DNA of 64,000 bases from Marixanthomonas ophiurae. Lineage in GTDB: Bacteria; Bacteroidota; Bacteroidia; Flavobacteriales; Flavobacteriaceae. The notes beneath the pieces are model-generated. The model searched no databases. It was not told the origin of the DNA and saw only the letters and a list, made by a program, of their open reading frames with translations. The position numbers were made by a program, and so were the translations under genes. Position 1 is the first letter of the stretch. Every line of letters starts with the position of its first letter. Below are positions 35,539 through 42,414 of the stretch, piece by piece. Location: assembly GCF_003413745.1 (NCBI RefSeq), contig NZ_QVID01000001.1, positions 1,302,001 to 1,366,000 on the forward strand, given 5' to 3'.

Positions 35539-36207
35539 ATGGCTACTATTCTGTGTATAGAAACAGCAACAACTAATTGTTCGGTAGCGCTTTCGGTAAA
35601 CGGAAGCGTTGCTGCTTTTAAGGAAGATAACCCTAATGGGGAGCAAAAAGGATATTCTCATGCAGAAAAACTGCATGGATATATAGAAGAAGTGCTAGCG
35701 TCCGGAAATGTCTCCAAGAGTAATTTAGATGCCATAGCGGTAAGTAAAGGACCAGGATCCTATACGGGGCTACGAATAGGTGTTTCTGCGGCTAAAGGGC
35801 TTTGTTATGCCTTAGAAATACCTTTAATTTCAATTTCTACTTTACAATCGCTCTCGCTTCAGGTTAAAGAAGAAGATACATTTGTTATTCCGCTACTTGA
35901 TGCACGACGAATGGAAGTATACTCAGCAGTATTTTTTTCAGAAAAAAGAATCAGAGAAACTAAAGCTGAAATTGTAACAGAAGATTCTTTTTTGGAGTAT
36001 ACAGATAAGAAAAAAACAATTTTTATAGGTGATGGGGTTTCAAAATTTGAACCTCTTTGTCAACATCCAAACACGACGTTTATTACAAATAAACTTCCTT
36101 CAGCAAAACAAATGGCTGCACTTTCAGAAAAAAAGTTTAAAACCAACGACTTTGAAGATGTCGCTTATTTTGAGCCTTATTATTTAAAGGATTTTATTGC
36201 TGGGTAA
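35539..36207 (+). CDS. tsaB: tRNA threonylcarbamoyladenosine biosynthesis protein TsaB
   Basis: TsaB is the scaffold partner of TsaD in making t6A at position 37 of ANN-decoding tRNAs. The 222-residue protein has the ASKHA-fold features ILCIETATTNCSVALS and SKGPGSYTGLRIGVSAAKGL (about 70-90), which are diagnostic. It is 3 nt after the efflux adaptor and likely depends on that transcript. A bidirectional terminator at 36241-36272 follows. Confidence 0.94.
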   Translation: MATILCIETATTNCSVALSVNGSVAAFKEDNPNGEQKGYSHAEKLHGYIEEVLASGNVSKSNLDAIAVSKGPGSYTGLRIGVSAAKGLCYALEIPLISISTLQSLSLQVKEEDTFVIPLLDARRMEVYSAVFFSEKRIRETKAEIVTEDSFLEYTDKKKTIFIGDGVSKFEPLCQHPNTTFITNKLPSAKQMAALSEKKFKTNDFEDVAYFEPYYLKDFIAG

Positions 36208-36240
36208 TCAACCTAAAACGTTTAAAATAAATTTATAAAA

Positions 36241-36272
36241 AAAAGCGGTATCCAATTTATGGTACCGCTTTT
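36241..36272. terminator. Bidirectional terminator between tsaB and the secreted paralogue
   Basis: The stem AAAAGCGGTA (36241-36250) with TACCGCTTTT (36263-36272) has a 12-nt loop, and A and T tracts flank it. It can end tsaB on the plus strand and the gene at 36299 on the minus strand. Confidence 0.85.
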
Positions 36273-36298
36273 TGTATAGAATAAATAGGAGTTAAAAC

Positions 36299-37018
36299 TT
36301 ATAAAATTGAGTTGAAGTAAGTAACTAGCTCTGCTAAGTCTTGTTCTTCATCAAGATTTATATTTTGCTCTTTAATGTATTTTTTAACCTCTTTTTTCTT
36401 TTTCTTCATGACGTCAAGTACTTTTGATCTTCTAGTAGGAAGCTCGTAAAAAGAACCATCTTTACCTACTAAATAATAGGTTATAGTTTCTACCCATTCT
36501 GCAGGTCTATCGCTTTGGTAAGAGGTTTCGGCGAAATAAGGCTCTTTATAAGTGACTATTGCTTTTTTGTAAAGATCAAATTGATTTCCTTCTGTTACGA
36601 TGTTAAAATAGCCACCTTTTTCTTTTGAACCCTTATAAGGTACAAAAACATATATGTCTTGAAATATTTTAACGTAAACATCCGGATCTTTAATGAGTGC
36701 GCTGTATTCTTCAGAGTCTTTACTCTTTGATATTTCAATCTCGTCAGCAAAAGCATTATAACGTAATAGAACGTTTTTGTTAGCTAACTCTTTTCCTTGA
36801 TATATGTTTCCTTTTATAAAACTTTCATTTGCATAAGGAGAGCCTTTCATACTTTCAAACTCTTCTTTAGATATATCAAAAGAGGCATATCGTTGTTCAA
36901 TATCTATTTTTTTTGATTGGAGTTTCTGCAAACTAGTTTCTAGACCACCTACAGGATCCTGTGCAAAAAGCATTGTAGAACTAATCAAAAAAGCTAGTAG
37001 TAATGAGTGTTTTTTCAT
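36299..37018 (-). CDS. Secreted protein of unknown function, paralogue A
   Basis: The 239-residue protein has a signal peptide (ends SSTMLFAQ). No known domain is recognised. Conserved blocks shared with the gene at 37355 include QRYASFDISKEEFESM, NVLLRYNAFADEIEI, LIKDPDVYVKIFQDIY, GKDGSFYELPTRRSKVLDVM and a Lys-rich helix near the C-terminus. The mature part is mostly beta-like, followed by a charged helix. More than three quarters of aligned residues match paralogue B. A decayed mscS fragment lies just upstream (37051-37272), showing that the gene arose by tandem duplication with part of mscS. Confidence 0.75.
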   Translation of the reverse strand: MKKHSLLLAFLISSTMLFAQDPVGGLETSLQKLQSKKIDIEQRYASFDISKEEFESMKGSPYANESFIKGNIYQGKELANKNVLLRYNAFADEIEISKSKDSEEYSALIKDPDVYVKIFQDIYVFVPYKGSKEKGGYFNIVTEGNQFDLYKKAIVTYKEPYFAETSYQSDRPAEWVETITYYLVGKDGSFYELPTRRSKVLDVMKKKKKEVKKYIKEQNINLDEEQDLAELVTYFNSIL

Positions 37019-37050
37019 AATTTATATTTTAAAGTGTTATAAATATACTA

Positions 37051-37272
37051 ATTATTGTCTTTTTTTACTAATTTAAAGGAATTTAGATTGTATTTGTGTA
37101 TATTGTGTTATGGGGTAAGATGTTTAATCTGGCAGTTTCTAAGCGTACTTTTCCTTCTTTAGTGGTGTATCATTTTATATTCCCAAAACTATTGTTCTTA
37201 CGATACGATTATATTCATGAGTTTACCAAACTATTGTCTAATCCGCATAATTATTTAATGGGTTTTATTGCT
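37051..37272 (-). pseudogene. Remnant of mscS 3-prime end, left by a tandem duplication
   Basis: This stretch aligns collinearly with the 3-prime end of the intact mscS gene (38079-38301) with only short indels; both strands' copies share TCTAAGCGT and CTTTTCCTTCTT at matching offsets. Read on the minus strand, the remnant encodes KEGKVRLETA where intact MscS has EEGKARLEAA. Its conserved Trp codon has become TGA (NIK-stop-YTT against GIK-W-HTL). There is no start and no full domain. It sits upstream of paralogue A exactly as mscS sits upstream of paralogue B. Confidence 0.8.
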
Positions 37273-37304
37273 AGATAATCTATACTCTTTATAATAAACA
37301 CATA

Positions 37305-37337
37305 AAAAAAGCGGCACCTATAAAGTGCCGCTTTTTT
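37305..37337. terminator. Terminator downstream of paralogue B
   Basis: A perfect 13-bp stem, AAAAAAGCGGCAC (37305-37317) with GTGCCGCTTTTTT (37325-37337), has a 7-nt loop. It ends the minus-strand unit containing mscS and paralogue B, and separates it from the mscS remnant and paralogue A. Confidence 0.88.
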
Positions 37338-37354
37338 CTATATAGAAATTAAAC

Positions 37355-38056
37355 TTATAATAATGAGTTGAAGTAAGTAACAAGTTTTGATAAATCTTGC
37401 TCTTCATCAAGATCTATATTTTGCTCTTTAATATATCTTTTAACTTCTTTCTTCTTTTTGCTCATGACGTCTAGTACTTTTGACCTTCTAGTGGGAAGTT
37501 CGTAAAAAGAACCGTCTTTCCCTACTAAAAAATAGGTTACAGTATCAACCCATTTAGCTGGCTTATCTGTTTGATAGGATGTTTTGGCATATGTGGGTTC
37601 TTTATAGGTAACTTTCACTTTTTTGTAAAGATCAAATTGATCTCCTTCGGTCACAACATTAAAATAGCCCCCTTTTTCATTAGAGCCATTATAAGGAACA
37701 AATTCATAAATATCTTGGAATATTTTTACATACACGTCAGGATCTTTAATGAGTGCATTATATGTGTCAGTCTGTTTATTTTTTTTTATTTCTATCTCGT
37801 CGGCAAAAGCATTATAACGTAATAGAACGTTTTTATTTGCTAACTTTTTTCCTTGATATATGTTTCCTTCTATAAAAGTTTCATTTGCATAAGGAGAGCC
37901 TTCCATACTTTCAAACTCTTCTTTAGATATATTAAAGGAGGCATAACGTTGTTCTGAGTCAATTTTTTTATTTTGAAGTTGGTACAAACCTGCCTCTTGA
38001 GCTGAGACCCCAATCGTACCAATTAAAAATACTAATGGTAATATATATATTTTCAT
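37355..38056 (-). CDS. Secreted protein of unknown function, paralogue B
   Basis: The 233-residue protein has a signal peptide (ends IGVSAQ) and the same architecture as the gene at 36299, with no recognised domain. It lies 19 nt downstream of mscS and is probably its cotranscribed neighbour, so it is likely the parental copy. Differences from paralogue A are mostly conservative, which argues that both are under selection. The signal peptide region is the most diverged part. Confidence 0.78.
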   Translation of the reverse strand: MKIYILPLVFLIGTIGVSAQEAGLYQLQNKKIDSEQRYASFNISKEEFESMEGSPYANETFIEGNIYQGKKLANKNVLLRYNAFADEIEIKKNKQTDTYNALIKDPDVYVKIFQDIYEFVPYNGSNEKGGYFNVVTEGDQFDLYKKVKVTYKEPTYAKTSYQTDKPAKWVDTVTYFLVGKDGSFYELPTRRSKVLDVMSKKKKEVKRYIKEQNIDLDEEQDLSKLVTYFNSLL

Positions 38057-38075
38057 AATATGTATTTAGTTATTA

Positions 38076-38939
38076 TTAATTATTATCCTTTTTTGCTATT
38101 TGTACAGGATTTAGGTTATAATGATGTACATCGCGTTGTGGAAACGGAATGCTTATTCCAGCTGCTTCTAAGCGTGCTTTTCCTTCTTCAAGGGTGTGCC
38201 ATTTTATACCCCAAAAATCTTCGTTCTTAGCCCAATAACGCAGGGAAAGGTTAACTGAACTGTCACCTAAATCACCCACGACAATCATTGGTTTTTTATC
38301 TTCATCCTGCATAACAGTTTCTTGTTCATTAACAAGATTAAGTAATATCTCCTTGGCTTCCTTTATGTTATCATCATAACCTATGCCAAAAGTTAAAGCT
38401 GCTTTCCTAATTCCTTGGGAAGAGTAGTTTATAATGTTATCATTAGATAGTTTTCCATTGGGTACTATAGCTTCTTGATTACCAAAAGTTAAAATACGGG
38501 TATTGAAAATAGAAATTTCTTTCACGCTTCCTTCTATGCCTTGAGCCGAAATCCAATCGCCTACTCTAAATGGTTTTATCAATAAAATTAAAACCCCTCC
38601 AGCGAAATTGGCAAGTGAACCTTGTAAGGCAAGACCAATAGCCAAACCTGCGGCACCAATAACGGCAACCAAGGAGGCAGATTCAACACCTAATTGAGTG
38701 ATGACCAATACAAATAGTAGGATTTTTAAACCCCAACCTATCAGGCTCGCTATAAAATTTTCAAGTGTTACATCGTACTCTTTTTTATCAAAGAACTTAC
38801 GTACAAACTTATTAATGATTTTTATCACCCATAAACCAACGACCAACATCACGATGGCCCCGATTAGTGTAGGTAGAAAATCAATCAGTTTTTGTCCATA
38901 TTCTTCGGCATAAGTTTGCCAATTGTTTAATTTGTCCAT
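38076..38939 (-). CDS. Small-conductance mechanosensitive channel (MscS family)
   Basis: The 287-residue protein has three helices (about 20-45, 63-85, 90-120). The pore helix is AVIGAAGLAIGLALQGSLANFAGGVLILLIKPFRVGDWI, with the Gly/Ala packing pattern of MscS TM3. The cytosolic beta domain follows. It opens under membrane tension to release osmolytes. It lies 5 nt downstream of the DUF255 gene and 19 nt upstream of paralogue B. Its 3-prime end is duplicated as a remnant at 37051-37272. Confidence 0.94.
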   Translation of the reverse strand: MDKLNNWQTYAEEYGQKLIDFLPTLIGAIVMLVVGLWVIKIINKFVRKFFDKKEYDVTLENFIASLIGWGLKILLFVLVITQLGVESASLVAVIGAAGLAIGLALQGSLANFAGGVLILLIKPFRVGDWISAQGIEGSVKEISIFNTRILTFGNQEAIVPNGKLSNDNIINYSSQGIRKAALTFGIGYDDNIKEAKEILLNLVNEQETVMQDEDKKPMIVVGDLGDSSVNLSLRYWAKNEDFWGIKWHTLEEGKARLEAAGISIPFPQRDVHHYNLNPVQIAKKDNN

Positions 38940-38944
38940 TTAAT

Positions 38945-41041
38945 TTAATTTTTTTTAATTGTTTTAATAGCTTTTTTTATTTCTGAAACAGGCAGTTTGC
39001 ATGTATTGTCAATGCAAACGTAAATCAATGTTTCATCTTTAACAAACCTGTTTTGTAATAAAAACAGGTCTGATGCTTTAGTACTTCCGGCAAGTAACGT
39101 ATTAGGCAAGTACTTTTTATTTATTTCTTTTGTTTTTTCTGGTGCGTTGTCGCCCATAATGACTGTTTCGTAAAACTTTGATTTATAATTGGTGAGTAAA
39201 TTCAACCAATTGGAAAAACCTATTGGATATGAGGATAACTCTTTCAGCACATTGGTGAGCATTTGTTTTGCGGTTGCTTTATATTGCTCGTCATTGTAAT
39301 ATCGCGATAATTTAAACAGGTTTTTAGCCATAATGGAATTTGAAGCAGGAATTACATTGTCCCGATATTCAAACATGCGTGTCATTAATTTATCATCTTT
39401 CGATGAAGTGAAGTAAAACATGTGCTTCTCGTCATCGTAGAAATATTGAAAAGCATAATCTGCCATTTTTTTTGAGCTATGCAGCCAGCTTTCATCCAAA
39501 GTGGCTTGATACAAAGCAATAAATGCTTCAATTACTGCGGCATAATCTTCTAAATAACCATTAATCGTGCTTTTTCCGTTTTTATAATTGTGAAATAAGG
39601 CACCATCATCCTGTAATTGCTTTTCTTTGATAAAATGGGCATTTTGTAAAGCGGCCTCCAAATATTCTTTGTTCTGAAAAGCTTTATACGCATCCACGTA
39701 GCCTTTTAACATCAGTCCGTTCCAAGAAGTCAGTGTTTTATCATCTAGACGTGGTTTTGGCCGTTTGTTTCGATAGGTGAGCAATATTTGTTTCCAGTCT
39801 TTCTTTTTTTTCTGTAATGTTTCTACTGAAATTGAAAATGTTTCAGCGATTCTGGCATCGCTTTTATCACGAATCAACACATAATTTCCCTCCTCCCATA
39901 TTCCAAAGTCGTTTACATTATAATATTCTTTGAAAATCTCAAAATCTTCTTTTATAAGTTGCTGTAACTCTTTTTTAGAATAGATATAATAAGCTCCTTC
40001 TTTTAATTGTCCAGAGGCAGTTTCACTATCAGCATCTAAGGATGAATAAAAAGCACCTTCGTTATTTGTTAAGGTTTCTGAAACAAATTGCAATGTTTCT
40101 TCAACAACTTCTTTATATAATGGATTTTTAGATTGTGCATATGCTTTGCTATATAAACTAACCAATTGGGCGTTATCATAGAGCATTTTCTCAAAATGTG
40201 GTACATGCCATTTTTGGTCTACACTATACCGCGAAAATCCACCTCCAATAGCATCGTAAATTCCGCCATACGCCATTTGAGTTAATGTTTTTTCTACATA
40301 TTCTAGCAACGTTTTATTATTGTTTTGAGCCCCATAGCGCAATAAAAACTGATAGTTGTTGGGCATCATAAATTTAGGTGCCTGTTTGTACCCTCCAAAA
40401 CGGTGATCGAAATTTCGGCTCCATTTTTCAATTAAGCTTGTAGTGTCAAAACTTGAAAAATCAGTTTCTTCGGTGTTCAACTCAATGAGGTCCATGCTTT
40501 TTATACCATCTTCCAACTTTTTAGCATACTCCTCCAATTTTTCAGGAGTATCCTTATATACTTGTTGTATTTGCTGCAATGCCTCAATCCATTGTTCTTT
40601 TTTAAAATAAGTGCCGCCCCAGACTGGTCGTCCGTCGGGTAGGGTAACCACATTTAAAGGCCATCCGGCACCACCTGTCATTAATTGTACGGCGTTTATA
40701 TAAATCTGGTCAATATCGGGGCGTTCTTCCCTGTCTACTTTAACCGAAATGTAATCTTGGTTCATTACATTGGCCACTTCTTGGTTTTCGAAACTTTCGT
40801 GCTCCATTACATGGCACCAATGGCAAGCTGCATACCCAATACTAACAATCATCAATTTGTTTTCGGTCTTTGCAGTTGTAAGCGTTTCTTTATTCCAAGC
40901 CATCCAATTCACCGGGTTACCTGCGTGTTGCAGCAGGTAAGGACTGGTTTCTGTTTGTAATTGGTTTTTTTGTTTTTCCAAGTTTATATGGGTTGGGATT
41001 AGTTGTTTCAGAAAAATAAAATACGCCTTTGATTGTGTCAA
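38945..41041 (-). CDS. DUF255 thioredoxin-domain protein (YyaL/SSP411 family)
   Basis: The 698-residue protein starts with a thioredoxin-like DUF255 domain (about 25-185) containing ETSPYLLQHAGNPVNWMAW and ACHWCHVMEHESF, a CxxC motif. A long alpha/alpha-toroid like that of N-acylglucosamine 2-epimerases follows (APKFMMPNNYQFLLRYG, HFEKMLYDNAQLVSLYSKAY, TLTSWNGLMLKGYVDAY). The biochemical role is unestablished; redox or sugar-related functions have been proposed. Its first 24 residues precede the domain and may be untranslated. It is downstream of dodecin by 31 nt. Confidence 0.92.
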   Translation of the reverse strand: MTQSKAYFIFLKQLIPTHINLEKQKNQLQTETSPYLLQHAGNPVNWMAWNKETLTTAKTENKLMIVSIGYAACHWCHVMEHESFENQEVANVMNQDYISVKVDREERPDIDQIYINAVQLMTGGAGWPLNVVTLPDGRPVWGGTYFKKEQWIEALQQIQQVYKDTPEKLEEYAKKLEDGIKSMDLIELNTEETDFSSFDTTSLIEKWSRNFDHRFGGYKQAPKFMMPNNYQFLLRYGAQNNNKTLLEYVEKTLTQMAYGGIYDAIGGGFSRYSVDQKWHVPHFEKMLYDNAQLVSLYSKAYAQSKNPLYKEVVEETLQFVSETLTNNEGAFYSSLDADSETASGQLKEGAYYIYSKKELQQLIKEDFEIFKEYYNVNDFGIWEEGNYVLIRDKSDARIAETFSISVETLQKKKKDWKQILLTYRNKRPKPRLDDKTLTSWNGLMLKGYVDAYKAFQNKEYLEAALQNAHFIKEKQLQDDGALFHNYKNGKSTINGYLEDYAAVIEAFIALYQATLDESWLHSSKKMADYAFQYFYDDEKHMFYFTSSKDDKLMTRMFEYRDNVIPASNSIMAKNLFKLSRYYNDEQYKATAKQMLTNVLKELSSYPIGFSNWLNLLTNYKSKFYETVIMGDNAPEKTKEINKKYLPNTLLAGSTKASDLFLLQNRFVKDETLIYVCIDNTCKLPVSEIKKAIKTIKKN

Positions 41042-41072
41042 AAGCGTATTCAGTTTTTTAATAAGAAGTGTG

Positions 41073-41273
41073 TTAACTTACTTCAAAAGTAATTTTTACA
41101 TTCACACGAAATTGAGCTACATCATCTCCATTTACTGTACAACTTTGTTCGTTAACGTAAACTGATTTGATGTTTTTTACTGTTTTACTGGCGTGTTTTA
41201 CCGCTTTTCTGGTTGCATCTTCCCAACTTTTATCGGAGTTTGCCAACACTTCTATAACTTTTAATACTGCCAT
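41073..41273 (-). CDS. Dodecin family flavin-binding protein
   Basis: Dodecins are 65-70-residue proteins that assemble into hollow dodecamers storing flavin or CoA. The 66-residue protein matches the family throughout: VLKVIEVLANSDKSWEDATRKAV, then VKNIKSVYVNEQSCTV and FRVNVKITFEV. It leads the minus-strand unit dodecin-DUF255-mscS-paralogue B. Confidence 0.93.
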   Translation of the reverse strand: MAVLKVIEVLANSDKSWEDATRKAVKHASKTVKNIKSVYVNEQSCTVNGDDVAQFRVNVKITFEVS

Positions 41274-41391
41274 AACTTTTGGTTTTTAAATTAGATTACT
41301 CAAGATACGTATTTACAGTTGCTTACACTCTCAAATAATCGTTAAAACCTTGTTATAATAGTGGCAATGGTAGTTTATGTTTAGGAAAAAC

Positions 41392-42303
41392 TTATCCGTT
41401 TATAGCTTCAACAGTTTGTACCCGACCGTTCATCATATCTTTTAGCATCGTTTCAATACCATTTTTTAAGGTAACGGTAGAGGAAGGGCATCCACTGCAA
41501 GCTCCTTGTAAGATTACGCGAAGGGTTTTGGTATGCTCATTAAAAGAATCGAATGCAATATTACCACCATCACTAGCTACAGCAGGTTTTACATACTCAT
41601 CTAGAATAGAAATGATTTCTTTGTCAATATCTTTTAGATCCTTATTTGAAATAGATTGTTGTGAAGTTGTTTCTTCTTTTTCTTTTTTCTGAAGTATTTC
41701 ATCCGTAAGCACAGGTTTGCCTTCTTCAATATATTTTCTAATGAATTCACGGATTTCCATAGAAATTTCTTGCCATTCAGCCATATCATATTTTAATACA
41801 GACAGATAATTAGCGCTAATAAAAACTTCTTTTACAAATGGAAATGCAAACAAGGCTTTTGCCAACGGAGCATGCAATGCCTCATCAATGTTTTTAAACT
41901 CAAAAGTGCCATCCACCAATGGTTTATTGGCGACAAACTTCATAGCTGAAGGGTTTGGCGTACTTTCGGCATATACGGTAACTGGTACTTTCTTTTGTGT
42001 CTCAGCGGCTTCGGTGATAACTTCTTTTCCGCTGTTTAAATATTCTACAATGGATTCAGAAACTTCATCTTGGACATCTTCCCAAGTTACTATGTCATAC
42101 TTCTCAATCGCAATAAAATTTTGTGAAATATAAACGGTCTTCACAAAAGGAAGATAGAATAATTGCTGTGCAATAGGACTGGGTTTCGCTTCATCAATAT
42201 TTTTAAACTCGTAACTATTGGAGCGTGTTAAAAATGAATTGGCTACAAACTTTACTATGCTTTCGTTATTTGTAGTTTCTATGGAAATAGTGTAATTAGA
42301 CAT
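41392..42303 (-). CDS. NifU-like iron-sulfur scaffold with two tandem Nfu N-terminal domains
   Basis: The 303-residue protein has two successive Nfu_N-type domains (about 1-95 and 108-205). The second carries YAESTPNPSAMKFVANK, and each has FKNIDEA and a FVK-VFIS-like strand. A C-terminal NifU domain (about 222-303) has GACSGCPSS with the CxxC that holds a bridging [4Fe-4S] cluster. It is expected to deliver clusters to target enzymes. The first Nfu_N copy has lost the TPNPSAMKF block (TTNNESIVKF instead), so it is probably structural. It is divergent from the gene at 42415; a minus-strand TAATTTTG box lies at 42318-42325. Confidence 0.92.
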   Translation of the reverse strand: MSNYTISIETTNNESIVKFVANSFLTRSNSYEFKNIDEAKPSPIAQQLFYLPFVKTVYISQNFIAIEKYDIVTWEDVQDEVSESIVEYLNSGKEVITEAAETQKKVPVTVYAESTPNPSAMKFVANKPLVDGTFEFKNIDEALHAPLAKALFAFPFVKEVFISANYLSVLKYDMAEWQEISMEIREFIRKYIEEGKPVLTDEILQKKEKEETTSQQSISNKDLKDIDKEIISILDEYVKPAVASDGGNIAFDSFNEHTKTLRVILQGACSGCPSSTVTLKNGIETMLKDMMNGRVQTVEAING

Positions 42304-42317
42304 ACAATCTTTTTTTG

Positions 42318-42325
42318 CAAAATTA
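42318..42325 (-). promoter_or_regulatory. -7 box of the Nfu-type gene
   Basis: On the minus strand this reads TAATTTTG, a TAnnTTTG match 15 nt before the ATG at 42303. No TTG lies at 20-nt spacing. Confidence 0.45.
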
Positions 42326-42349
42326 AGGAAAGTAAATCAATACATTTAA

Positions 42350-42357
42350 TATATTTG
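42350..42357 (+). promoter_or_regulatory. -7 box of the T9SS cargo gene
   Basis: TATATTTG matches the -7 consensus and lies 58 nt before the ATG at 42415, divergent from the Nfu promoter 25 nt away. No TTG is at the expected spacing. Confidence 0.45.
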
Positions 42358-42414
42358 GCGATTTACCTAATAAATACAATTTCTATTGTATTTAAATTAT
42401 TTGAGTTAGTGTTT

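Noticed and set aside
37096-37278. 60-codon plus-strand ORF
   Set aside because: It lies antisense to the mscS remnant at 37051-37272 and has no signal or family similarity. The minus-strand similarity explains the sequence.
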